A DNA stretch of 52,056 nucleotides from Chitinophagales bacterium (GTDB lineage Bacteria; Bacteroidota; Bacteroidia; Chitinophagales; Saprospiraceae): assembly GCA_013298955.1 (NCBI GenBank), contig JAAFJT010000027.1, forward strand, positions 1 to 52,056, in the 5' to 3' direction. The position numbers and the translations under genes are program-made. The first letter of the stretch is position 1. Every line of letters begins with the position of its first letter. The notes under the pieces are model-generated. The model made no database searches. It was not told where the DNA came from and saw nothing but the letters and a program-made list of their open reading frames with translations. Shown in pieces: positions 24,746 to 32,284 of this stretch.

Positions 24746-25501
24746 ATGCGTATTATAGATTTATCGGTAACGATTTCGGAAGCCATTAAAGAACCATTGC
24801 CAACCAAAATCGTCTATGAAGACCATAAGGAAGGGGCTAAAAAAATGGGTGGTACGTTGTTTCAAGGCATTTCTGACAAAGTTTTTATCAATGGAAATGG
24901 ACCCGCAGGCGAATTTTTGACCGTTACCAGTCATTGCGGCACTCATGTCGATGCACCGTATCATTATTATCCGACTTGTGCTGGAAAACCTTCGAGGACG
25001 ATTGATGAAATGCCTTTAGATTGGTTTTTCAGAGACGGCGTAGTGTTGGATTTCACGGATAAACCCGATGGTTATATGTTTGAACCTGCTGATTTAATGG
25101 AAAAATTGGCAGCCATCAACTATACATTGAAACCTTATGACATTGTTTTGATTCGTTGCGACGCAGATAAACGCTTGCATCATCCTGATTATGTCAAAAT
25201 TCATGTTGGTTCGTCGGCTGCTGCAACCCATTGGCTGATTGACCAAGGCATCAAAGTCATGGGAACGGATGGATGGGGTTGGGATATTCCATTGCATTTG
25301 CAAGTGGCGGATTATAAAAGCAATCCGCGTGATGGCGTGATTTGGCAAGCGCATTATGTCGGCATTGAAAAAGAATATTGTCAAATTGAAAAATTGGCGA
25401 ATTTGGATCAATTACCACCGTTTGGGTTCAAAGTGGCTTGCTTTCCTGCTAAAATCAAAGGCGCGAGTGCGGGTTGGACGCGAGCCGTAGCGATTTTATA
25501 A
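24746..25501 (+). CDS. Cyclase-family (kynurenine formamidase-like) metal hydrolase
   Basis: I start this at the ATG at 24746 (MRIIDLSVTISEAIKEPLP), giving 251 aa. The longer open frame runs back through the ABM gene in another register and is not real. The metal motif is SHCGTHVDAPYHY, the H-x-G-T-H-x-D-x-P pattern of the cyclase/KynB superfamily. GTDGWGWDIP and GVIWQAHYVGIEKEYCQIE fit the second half of the active site. Known relatives hydrolyse N-formylkynurenine or isatin or open other amides or lactams. A nitrogen-containing aromatic as substrate of the cluster is therefore possible but unproven. Confidence 0.87.
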   Translation: MRIIDLSVTISEAIKEPLPTKIVYEDHKEGAKKMGGTLFQGISDKVFINGNGPAGEFLTVTSHCGTHVDAPYHYYPTCAGKPSRTIDEMPLDWFFRDGVVLDFTDKPDGYMFEPADLMEKLAAINYTLKPYDIVLIRCDADKRLHHPDYVKIHVGSSAAATHWLIDQGIKVMGTDGWGWDIPLHLQVADYKSNPRDGVIWQAHYVGIEKEYCQIEKLANLDQLPPFGFKVACFPAKIKGASAGWTRAVAIL

Positions 25502-25522
25502 GTTTTAAAAAATTTATTGAAC

Positions 25523-26653
25523 ATGAAAAAATTTCTAATTGTTGGAGGCGGTATTGGTGGTTTATCCGCAGGCATTGCGCTCCGAAAAGCAGGTTTTGAG
25601 GCTGAAATTGTTGAAATTAGACCCATATTTGATGTTTATGGAGTCGGCATTATTCAACAAGCCAATGCTTTACGCGCTTTGGATGCACTCGGTGTTGCCG
25701 ATGAAGCCATGAGACGCGGTTCGCCTTATGGCAAAGTCAAGATGTGTACGGCAACAGGTTTTCAATTTGGCGAAACGGGTACGCCGCCGATGGGTCGATT
25801 TCCATCCCATAATGGCATTTCTCGGAAGATTTTACATGATGTTTTATACGAAGCAGCCGTTGCCGCAGGAGTCCATTTTAGGATGGGTTTGACCGTCGAG
25901 TCGATTGATAATCAACCTTCGACGGTTCATGTGGCGTTTACGGATGGTTCGCAAGGCAATTATACGTTGGTGATAGGGGCGGATGGGGTTCAATCCAAAG
26001 TTCGCACCTTGATTTTTGGTGATTATGCACCGAAATACATCAATTCTTCGGTTTGGCGGTATCCCTTTAAACGTCCTGCCAATTTGGAAACGGGTTATAT
26101 GTTTTTTGGGAAAAATGCCAAAGTCGGCTTGATTCCAATGACCGCAACAAGTATGTATATGTTTGTCGTGACGACGGAAGGCGAAGATAATCCGTTCATT
26201 CCCGAAAATGAATTAGTCCCGCGTTTGAAAAACCATTTAAAACCCTTCCCTGCGCCGATGGTTGCGGCGGTTATTGAGCAGATTACCGATGCGAAAGAGG
26301 TCATTTATCGTCCTTTGGAAACATTGATGATGCCCGCGCCTTGGTTTAAAAATCGGGTGGTGATGATAGGCGATTCGGTACATGCGACGATTCCACAATT
26401 AGGGTCAGGGGCGGCATTGGCGATAGAAGATGCGATTGTGTTGGTAGAATTGTTGCAAAAAGGCGATTCTATGCCCGAAACGTTAGAAAATTATATGAAA
26501 CGGCGTTATGAACGGTGTAAATTAGTCGTTGATGTGTCGAATACCTTGGCGGATTGGGAACGGATGGAGTGGCAAGGGATTCCGTTGCCCGAAGGCGCGA
26601 ACATGGGTGCTTTGATGGGTAAAACCTTGATGGCATTGACAGCACCGATTTAA
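25523..26653 (+). CDS. FAD-dependent aromatic monooxygenase (group A)
   Basis: Started at the ATG at 25523 the protein has 376 aa. It shows the dinucleotide fold LIVGGGIGGLSAG at the N-terminus, the DG motif VIGADGVQSKVR and the GD motif MIGDSVHATIPQLGSGAA with ALAIEDA. These mark single-component flavin hydroxylases such as salicylate or hydroxybenzoate hydroxylase, which add OH to an activated ring using NAD(P)H and O2. It would create the diol needed by the dioxygenase. It is the last gene of the cluster and is followed by a large stem-loop. Substrate preference cannot be read from the sequence. Confidence 0.9.
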   Translation: MKKFLIVGGGIGGLSAGIALRKAGFEAEIVEIRPIFDVYGVGIIQQANALRALDALGVADEAMRRGSPYGKVKMCTATGFQFGETGTPPMGRFPSHNGISRKILHDVLYEAAVAAGVHFRMGLTVESIDNQPSTVHVAFTDGSQGNYTLVIGADGVQSKVRTLIFGDYAPKYINSSVWRYPFKRPANLETGYMFFGKNAKVGLIPMTATSMYMFVVTTEGEDNPFIPENELVPRLKNHLKPFPAPMVAAVIEQITDAKEVIYRPLETLMMPAPWFKNRVVMIGDSVHATIPQLGSGAALAIEDAIVLVELLQKGDSMPETLENYMKRRYERCKLVVDVSNTLADWERMEWQGIPLPEGANMGALMGKTLMALTAPI

Positions 26654-26655
26654 AT

Positions 26656-26825
26656 TTGAATCAGGAATGGCGAAATAAGTAGTTAAAACTAAAATCGACC
26701 CCAAAGAATACGGTCTAAAAAATTGATTTTCAATTATTTATAACGTTTGGAGGGTTTGAAACCCTCCAAACGTTGTTGTCGTTTATTTAAATTTTAACCA
26801 CTTATTCCACCATTCCTGATTCAAG
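26656..26825. repeat. Large inverted repeat enclosing a family B palindrome
   Basis: TTGAATCAGGAATGG (26656-26670), followed by CGAAATAAGTAGTTAAAA, is mirrored at about 26793-26825 (TTTTAACCACTTATTCCACC, then ATTCCTGATTCAA). About 30 of 33 positions match. In its loop is a perfect family B palindrome, AACGTTTGGAGGGTTT and mirror at 26742-26774. The structure fills the 203 bp between the monooxygenase stop and the AraC-type gene start, ending about 30 bp before that start. Confidence 0.8.
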
Positions 26826-26856
26826 TCATCCAAATACAAATCAACTCATAATCAAA

Positions 26857-27777
26857 ATGTCAAAAAAAGATAAGGTACTCAATGCGACCTTGCTCAATCC
26901 TGAACAACTCAAGCATTATGTGCTTGAACCTTCTTTTTGGGAACAAATGTTTTTATCTCCTTTTCATAATCTATTCCAAATCAATACATTAGAATTTATT
27001 CGACAACATATTAAATTGCCTTTGCCGCCGTATCGAACGAATGTCCATAATTTTGTATGGATTCGGTCTGGTTCTGCGGTTTGGTACAAAGGATTGGATG
27101 GTTATCCTGTCAAAGCAAATACCTTGTTTTTTCTACCTGCCTATCAACTCCATGTCAATACGATTATGAGCGAAGATATTACTGGTTATTATTGTCATTT
27201 CGACCCCAATATTTTTAATACAAAATTCATTCAAAATGAATTATGGAGCGAATTTTCCTTTTGGCAATATACAGGACATCCTGTCGTAGAATTGCCCGAA
27301 ACGGCTTTACCAATTGTGTTAAATATTTTTGAACGGTTGAATCATATTTACAAAGTGGGCAATAAAGACCATTTAGAAATTGTCAGTGGCTATTTATTGA
27401 CGCTCTTTTTGGAACTCAAACAATTCGCTCAACCGCCTGAAAAACAGGTTCATAATACGGCAGCACAATTGACCCAAAAGTATAAAGAAGCCTTGACCCG
27501 TCATGTTTATGAATATCCGAATGTGCTTGATTTTGCCAAATTGTTGAATGTTTCGCACAATTATTTAAATCGTTGCATCCATGCGACAACAGGGAAATCG
27601 GCACATGATTTATTGAAGGAAGTGTTGATTTTGGAAGCAAAAGCCTTGTTAAAACAATCCACATTAAGCATTAGTGAGGTTGCTTATCGAATTGGAAAGA
27701 AAGATCACAGCGATTTTAGCCGCTTTTTCAAGGCAAATACAGGATTAACGCCCAAGTCCTATCGGGCAGAAATATAG
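26857..27777 (+). CDS. AraC-family transcriptional regulator
   Basis: This 306-aa protein has an N-terminal cupin-like ligand-binding region (about 30-170; HNFVWIRSGSAVWYKGL and LHVNTIMSEDITGYY). A C-terminal double helix-turn-helix covers about 210-303: NVLDFAKLLNVSHNYLNRCI for the first HTH, then ISEVAYRIGKKDHSDFSRFF and TGLTPKSYR for the second. It follows the catabolic cluster in the same orientation and is the obvious candidate to control it in response to the substrate or an intermediate. No operator could be identified. A strong terminator follows. Confidence 0.9.
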   Translation: MSKKDKVLNATLLNPEQLKHYVLEPSFWEQMFLSPFHNLFQINTLEFIRQHIKLPLPPYRTNVHNFVWIRSGSAVWYKGLDGYPVKANTLFFLPAYQLHVNTIMSEDITGYYCHFDPNIFNTKFIQNELWSEFSFWQYTGHPVVELPETALPIVLNIFERLNHIYKVGNKDHLEIVSGYLLTLFLELKQFAQPPEKQVHNTAAQLTQKYKEALTRHVYEYPNVLDFAKLLNVSHNYLNRCIHATTGKSAHDLLKEVLILEAKALLKQSTLSISEVAYRIGKKDHSDFSRFFKANTGLTPKSYRAEI

Positions 27778-27794
27778 ACCGTTTGAATTTAGGA

Positions 27795-27842
27795 GGTGCA
27801 TCACTTTGGGTCTTCTTGACCCAAAGTGGTACGATTAGCACC
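27795..27842 (+). terminator. Hairpin after the AraC-type gene
   Basis: CACTTTGGGTC (27802-27812) pairs exactly with GACCCAAAGTG (27818-27828). An outer GGTGC/GCACC pair closes a wider stem. It lies 18 bp after the stop codon. Confidence 0.65.
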
Positions 27843-27910
27843 AATTTCAAGAAAAAAAGTCCAAAGCATTACCCCAATTCAAAAATAATTATAATTATTT
27901 TCGCGAAACA

Positions 27911-27943
27911 TTTGCATATAACGTTATATGTTAACTAAATTTG
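27911..27943 (+). promoter_or_regulatory. Promoter with palindrome in the spacer
   Basis: TTTG (27911-27914), a 21-nt spacer and TAAATTTG (27936-27943) match the Bacteroidota consensus. The spacer contains the perfect 16-bp palindrome CATATAACGTTATATG (27915-27930), well placed to be an operator. It drives the adhesin-like T9SS gene at 27988. Confidence 0.7.
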
Positions 27944-27987
27944 CAATGTTAACAATTAAACATAATTATATCCAAATATTTTAACAC

Positions 27988-29829
27988 ATGAAAGCCATTT
28001 TTCCTACGTTTATCGGCTTGTTTCTAAGCCTGATAATGGTGTGTCCCATCTCGGCTCAAGTTCGATGGATTGGTGCGCCAGCAGGTGGTCTTTGGACAAC
28101 CGCTTCCAATTGGAGTATAGGGCGCATCCCCAATATGGCGGATTCCATCCTACTCAGCACTTCCTCCGCAGACACTTTAGCGATTCGGAACATTCCCGCA
28201 GTGCTTTCTTGTGTCAAATTGCGCATTGCAGGCAATACCAAAGTCCGATTTTGGGGCGACACGACAACGGTTATCACGTTGACGGGGGGTGCAGGAACGG
28301 ATTTGCTCATTGATTCGACCGCAAGTCTTACTTTATCTGCCGACACGAGTTTCAATGCTGCCAGAGGCATTTTGCTCAATCTTGCCACAGGCGCAACCGC
28401 AGAAATTTGGGGTCATTTGCATTTCACGACGAATGGAGCGCAAAGCAACCCGCATCGATTGCAAGCCTTGTCTGCCAATGCGATTATTTTTAGGAATAAA
28501 TCCATCTTTACAATGGGTTCTGGCGCGGCAGGGAATCCATTTGGACTGGGTTCGGGGCTTTCTGCGAATCAATCGGTGCTTTTTGAGGATGGTGCGACCT
28601 ATGTTTTCAATAGTGGGTCGAATCCTTTCGGGGCTACCAATACATCCGTCACGACTTTTAGTCCGAAAAGTACGTACAAAATCAATGTTTCGGGTTCTTC
28701 TTTCAGCAATCGAACTTATGGAAATGTAGAATTGATAAACCCGAGTTATTCCAGCACATCGACAGGTTCAGGCGTTTTAACGATTCATGGCAATTTAATA
28801 TTGGGTGCAGGCAAAATGAAATTGAATTTGACAGGCGGTGTGCAAGTCAAAGGCAATGTGCAGGTCGCGAATGGAGCCGTTTTGACACTGGGTTCGGATG
28901 TTACGTTAGCTATGAGTGGCACTTCCGAGCAATTGATTACGCATCAAAATGGGATTGTTTTTACGGATTCCAGCAGCATTTTAAAAATGGCAAATCCCAA
29001 TGGCGTTAAACTCAAAAATCCATTGTCTTTGTATCATTTAGAATTGGCAAATGGTTCGTTACTTTTAGACAGTGCGGATGTGGAAGTCACTCGTTATATT
29101 ACAGGTGGGTCGAGTTCGAGTCATGTGGTCACGAGTGGTTCGGGGATGCTTCGACGTACCAATGTGGGTGCATCGACGGTTATTTTCCCAATTGGAGCTT
29201 CCAAAACCAGTTATGACCCTGTTTCATTGACGAATGCAGGTACTGTTGATACTTTTTCGGCACGCGTTGATACCCTTGTAACCAATCCGCCTGCATTTAG
29301 AGGCAATGGCAATTTTATTATGAATCGAGAATGGCATATCAGCGAAAAAAAGGCAGGTGGTAGCAACGTAATGGCAACTTTTGGGATGGATTCGTCGAAA
29401 TTAAATATCAATAACACGACATTTACACCTGCAAATGTCGTATTGGCGCATTATAACAATAATAGTTGGAACGAATTGCCTGCTACGCGCAACAATGAAG
29501 CCGTTACCGCAATGGGCTTAACGCAATTTTCCACGTTTGCCATCGCCAATGCAGGTGCGTTTACGCGGGTAGGTATTGCGGAAAATCGTTTCCAATATGG
29601 GTTGAAAGCCTACCCCAATCCTACAACAGATATTTTGAATATCGATTTTTTAAATATAACTCCCAATACAACCTGCGTCATTTTAGACGTTACAGGCAGG
29701 ATAAAATACAGTCAGCCTTTGATTTTAAATATGCGTATTATCACAAATGATTGGTTATCAGGAATTTACTTTATTGCCATTCGACATGATAATGAATTGC
29801 AAATCATTGATAAAATCATAAAAAAATAA
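27988..29829 (+). CDS. Large secreted T9SS protein, beta-strand-rich, adhesin-like
   Basis: This 613-aa protein has a signal peptide (MKAIFPTFIGLFLSLIMVCP, cleaved near AQ at 23-24). The next segment WTTASNWSIGRIPNMADSIL is the opening pattern of T9SS-associated beta-helix/G8-like proteins. The body to about residue 520 is low in cysteine and charge and rich in Thr, Ser, Gly and Asn with regular short strands, as in a beta-solenoid. The C-terminus (about 535-613) is a type A sorting domain: LKAYPNPTTDILNIDF, then CVILDVTGRIKYSQPL, then WLSGIYFIAI. It is probably a surface or matrix protein; no enzymatic motif is seen. Its own promoter is at 27911. Confidence 0.82.
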   Translation: MKAIFPTFIGLFLSLIMVCPISAQVRWIGAPAGGLWTTASNWSIGRIPNMADSILLSTSSADTLAIRNIPAVLSCVKLRIAGNTKVRFWGDTTTVITLTGGAGTDLLIDSTASLTLSADTSFNAARGILLNLATGATAEIWGHLHFTTNGAQSNPHRLQALSANAIIFRNKSIFTMGSGAAGNPFGLGSGLSANQSVLFEDGATYVFNSGSNPFGATNTSVTTFSPKSTYKINVSGSSFSNRTYGNVELINPSYSSTSTGSGVLTIHGNLILGAGKMKLNLTGGVQVKGNVQVANGAVLTLGSDVTLAMSGTSEQLITHQNGIVFTDSSSILKMANPNGVKLKNPLSLYHLELANGSLLLDSADVEVTRYITGGSSSSHVVTSGSGMLRRTNVGASTVIFPIGASKTSYDPVSLTNAGTVDTFSARVDTLVTNPPAFRGNGNFIMNREWHISEKKAGGSNVMATFGMDSSKLNINNTTFTPANVVLAHYNNNSWNELPATRNNEAVTAMGLTQFSTFAIANAGAFTRVGIAENRFQYGLKAYPNPTTDILNIDFLNITPNTTCVILDVTGRIKYSQPLILNMRIITNDWLSGIYFIAIRHDNELQIIDKIIKK

Positions 29830-29844
29830 TACATTAAACTTGGG

Positions 29845-29880
29845 TTTACGGGTGATGGATGTACATCCATCACCCGTAAA
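29845..29880 (+). terminator. Perfect 36-bp palindromic terminator
   Basis: TTTACGGGTGATGGATGT is followed directly by its exact reverse complement. An outer AACTTGG/CCAAGTT pair (to about 29906) ends in an A-run/T-run. It closes the adhesin-like gene. Confidence 0.7.
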
Positions 29881-29932
29881 GTAATAATCCTAAAATCCAA
29901 GTTAAAAAAAATAAAAAATAAAAGCACGATAA

Positions 29933-29964
29933 TTTGAAAATTATCCAAATTCATGCTACCTTTG
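29933..29964 (+). promoter_or_regulatory. Promoter of the phe/tyr operon
   Basis: TTTG (29933-29936), a 20-nt spacer and TACCTTTG (29957-29964) form an ideal Bacteroidota promoter. Transcription would begin near 29970, about 25 nt before the leader peptide start. Confidence 0.8.
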
Positions 29965-29994
29965 CTATTCGATTAACGAAATAAAAAAAAAGAA

Positions 29995-30078
29995 ATGAAA
30001 TCGTTTTGTTCGCCTGCATTTTTTGGTCGTTTTTATTTTTACTTTTGGATGAAAGTAAAAGGGACTGCCTATGTGTAA
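29995..30078 (+). CDS. Phe/Tyr-rich leader peptide of the phe/tyr operon
   Basis: A 27-aa frame from the ATG at 29995 to the TAA at 30076 begins MKSFCSPA and contains FFGRFYFYFW at residues 9-18. That is five Phe, two Tyr and one Trp in ten codons, with a sixth Phe at residue 4. A further Tyr is at 26. It lies between a consensus promoter and a Rho-independent terminator, upstream of prephenate dehydratase. This is the arrangement of ribosome-sensing leader peptides such as pheL. The aromatic run covers both end products of the operon. Its function as a sensor is inferred from composition and position. Confidence 0.82.
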   Translation: MKSFCSPAFFGRFYFYFWMKVKGTAYV

Positions 30079-30145
30079 GATTCTGACAAAGCGAATCAAT
30101 GATACATCAAAAAGGAGTCCCCAAAAGGGATTCCTTTTTTGTTTT
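30037..30145 (+). promoter_or_regulatory. Transcription attenuator: alternative hairpins and terminator
   Basis: Four segments can be seen. Segment 1, TTTTACTTT (30037-30045), pairs with AAAGTAAAA in segment 2 (30052-30060). Segment 2 continues GGGACT (30061-30066), which can pair instead with AGTCCC (30116-30121) in segment 3. Segment 3, AAAAAGGAGTCCC (30109-30121), pairs with segment 4, GGGATTCCTTTTT (30127-30139), over 13 bp including one G:T, followed by T-rich sequence: a terminator. A ribosome stalled on the Phe/Tyr codons would block segment 1 and leave GGGACT free. One that reaches the stop at 30076 would cover GGGACT and let the terminator form. The 2:3 pairing is short (6 bp). Confidence 0.72.
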
Positions 30146-30177
30146 ATAAACTAATTAATTATCAACTGATTTAATTT

Positions 30178-31047
30178 ATGTTATCTGACTCTCAATTGGC
30201 TGAAGCTGAAATCGAAATGCCGCGTGTTGCCATACAAGGCGTTCATGGTGCATTTCATGAAATTGCAGCCCGTCATTATTACCAAAGTCGCCCTATTGAA
30301 ATCGTGCCTGCGGAGGATTTTCCAGATGTAGTGCGCATGGTGGAAACCCAAGAAACGACTTCTGGACTGATGGCAATTGAAAATACCATTGCAGGTAGTT
30401 TGTTGAAAAATTACAATTTATTGTATAACAATGATTTACAAATTACAGGTGAAATTTATTTGCGCATCAAACAAAATTTGATGGCATTGCCCGGTCAATC
30501 CCTTGCCGATTTAAAAGAGGTTCACTCCCACCCTATCGCATTGCAACAATGCGTACAATTTTTTGAACAATATCCGCATATCAAGTTGGTGGAAGCCACC
30601 GATACGGCTTTGGTTGCCCAAGAAATTGCTAAGAAAAAGCAAAAAAAGATTGGTGCGATTGGCAGTTATTTGGCGGCGGATTTATATAATTTAAACATTT
30701 TAGCGGAAAGTATTGAAACCTATAAACAAAATTATACGCGTTTTTTGGTTTTAAACAACTTGCCGAATGCCGATTCCGCGCCTTTTGATAAAGTTTCTAT
30801 TTGTTTTTCAGCCGAACACCGAGTGGGCAGCCTTCATCAAATTTTAGGTGGGTTGGCGCAAGCAAACGCCAATTTGACTAAAATTCAATCGGTTCCATTG
30901 CCTGATACGCGCTGGGAATATTTATTTTTCATTGATTTTCAAATTTTTACGCAAGCAGATTATGAAAATGCAATGAAATCCATTAAACCCTTTACACGCG
31001 GTTTGCGGGTGTTGGGCAGATATGTAACGGGTGTTCATTTTGAATAG
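30178..31047 (+). CDS. pheA: Prephenate dehydratase with ACT domain
   Basis: This 289-aa enzyme converts prephenate to phenylpyruvate, the committed step to phenylalanine. The catalytic domain has IQGVHGAFHEIAA at 19-31, ENTIAGSLL at 68-76, HSHPIALQQC at 116-125 and the signature NYTRF at 185-189, in which Thr187 is the conserved catalytic residue. A C-terminal ACT domain (about 203-289; GSLHQILGGLAQANANLTKI) should bind phenylalanine and give feedback inhibition. No chorismate mutase is fused here; that activity is on the DAHP synthase gene at 33430. It is the first structural gene after the attenuator. Confidence 0.94.
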   Translation: MLSDSQLAEAEIEMPRVAIQGVHGAFHEIAARHYYQSRPIEIVPAEDFPDVVRMVETQETTSGLMAIENTIAGSLLKNYNLLYNNDLQITGEIYLRIKQNLMALPGQSLADLKEVHSHPIALQQCVQFFEQYPHIKLVEATDTALVAQEIAKKKQKKIGAIGSYLAADLYNLNILAESIETYKQNYTRFLVLNNLPNADSAPFDKVSICFSAEHRVGSLHQILGGLAQANANLTKIQSVPLPDTRWEYLFFIDFQIFTQADYENAMKSIKPFTRGLRVLGRYVTGVHFE

Positions 31048-31081
31048 AAACCAATTTTATTTCCATTAAAATAAGGAGCAG

Positions 31082-32284
31082 ATGAAAGTCGCCAAGCGGT
31101 TAGACCATATCAACGAATATTATTTTTCGACCAAGTTAAAAGAAATCGCGGAAATGAATGGACGCGGTTTGCAAGTCGTAAATCTGGGTATTGGAAGTCC
31201 TGATTTACCGCCTTCCTTAGCAACGATTAACGCATTAGCCGCCGCCGCTATCTTGCCAACAACGCATGCGTATCAAAGTTATGTAGGGATTCCTGCCTTG
31301 CGTTCCGCGTTTGCGCAATGGTACGAGAGGCTTTATAAAGTGGTGTTAAATCCCAATTCAGAGGTTTTGCCTTTGATTGGTTCCAAAGAGGGGATTATGC
31401 ATATTTGCATGACCTATCTTGAAACGGGTGATAAAGCATTGATTCCCAATCCCGGTTATCCGACGTACCGTTCTGCGGTGACGCTTGCGGGGGCAACTTG
31501 CATGGAATATGCGTTGTCGGAAGCGCATCATTGGTTGCCTGATTTGGATGCTTTGGATAAAATGAATTTGAAAAAAGTCAAAGTCATGTTTGTCAATTAT
31601 CCACACATGCCTACGGGTGGACGTGCCAATCTTGATTTTTTTCAAAAACTGATTGCTTTTTGCAAAAAACATCAAATTTTGGTGGTGAATGATAATCCGT
31701 ATTCTTGCATTTTGAATGATGAACCGATGAGCATGTTGCAAATTGAAGGTTGGCGCGAAGTGGGTTTAGAACTCAATTCATTGAGTAAATCCCACAATAT
31801 GGCAGGTTGGCGTGTGGGCATGTTGGCTGGCAAGGCGGAATTTATTCAAAATATTGTGCGTTTTAAATCGAATATGGATTCGGGGATGTTCCTGCCCGTA
31901 CAACTTGCGGCGGTGAAAGCCTTAGAAGAAGGACAAGATTGGTATGATGGTTTAAATAAAGTGTATCGGGAACGGCAACAAAAAGTTTTTGATTTGTTGA
32001 ATTTATTGAATTGTGATTTTGATAGAAAACAAACGGGTATGTTCGTTTGGGCAAAAATACCTGCACCCTATAAGACTGGTTTTGAATTATCAGACGAAAT
32101 TTTATACGGTGCCAATGTTTTTATCACGCCGGGCGGCATTTTTGGTTCGCAAGGCAATGGCTATATTCGCGTATCGCTGTGTGCGCAAGTGACTGTTTTT
32201 GAAAACGCGATTCAAAGAATCATTGAATTTAAAAAGAATCAAACCGAAAAAAAAGTAAATATCAAAACAAGCGTTGAAATATGA
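31082..32284 (+). CDS. Class I/II aminotransferase of the aromatic operon
   Basis: This 400-aa PLP enzyme of fold type I has LGIGSPDLPPS near 35-45, IPNPGYPTYR at 121-130 and NDNPYSCIL at 203-211. The Schiff-base Lys236 lies in SLSKSHNMAGWRVG. Its closest feel is to aspartate/LL-diaminopimelate aminotransferases. Between prephenate dehydratase and prephenate dehydrogenase it most likely transaminates phenylpyruvate and 4-hydroxyphenylpyruvate. Prephenate itself is a less likely acceptor since the operon has both dehydratase and dehydrogenase. Its stop overlaps the tyrA start by 4 bp, so translation is coupled. Confidence 0.9.
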   Translation: MKVAKRLDHINEYYFSTKLKEIAEMNGRGLQVVNLGIGSPDLPPSLATINALAAAAILPTTHAYQSYVGIPALRSAFAQWYERLYKVVLNPNSEVLPLIGSKEGIMHICMTYLETGDKALIPNPGYPTYRSAVTLAGATCMEYALSEAHHWLPDLDALDKMNLKKVKVMFVNYPHMPTGGRANLDFFQKLIAFCKKHQILVVNDNPYSCILNDEPMSMLQIEGWREVGLELNSLSKSHNMAGWRVGMLAGKAEFIQNIVRFKSNMDSGMFLPVQLAAVKALEEGQDWYDGLNKVYRERQQKVFDLLNLLNCDFDRKQTGMFVWAKIPAPYKTGFELSDEILYGANVFITPGGIFGSQGNGYIRVSLCAQVTVFENAIQRIIEFKKNQTEKKVNIKTSVEI

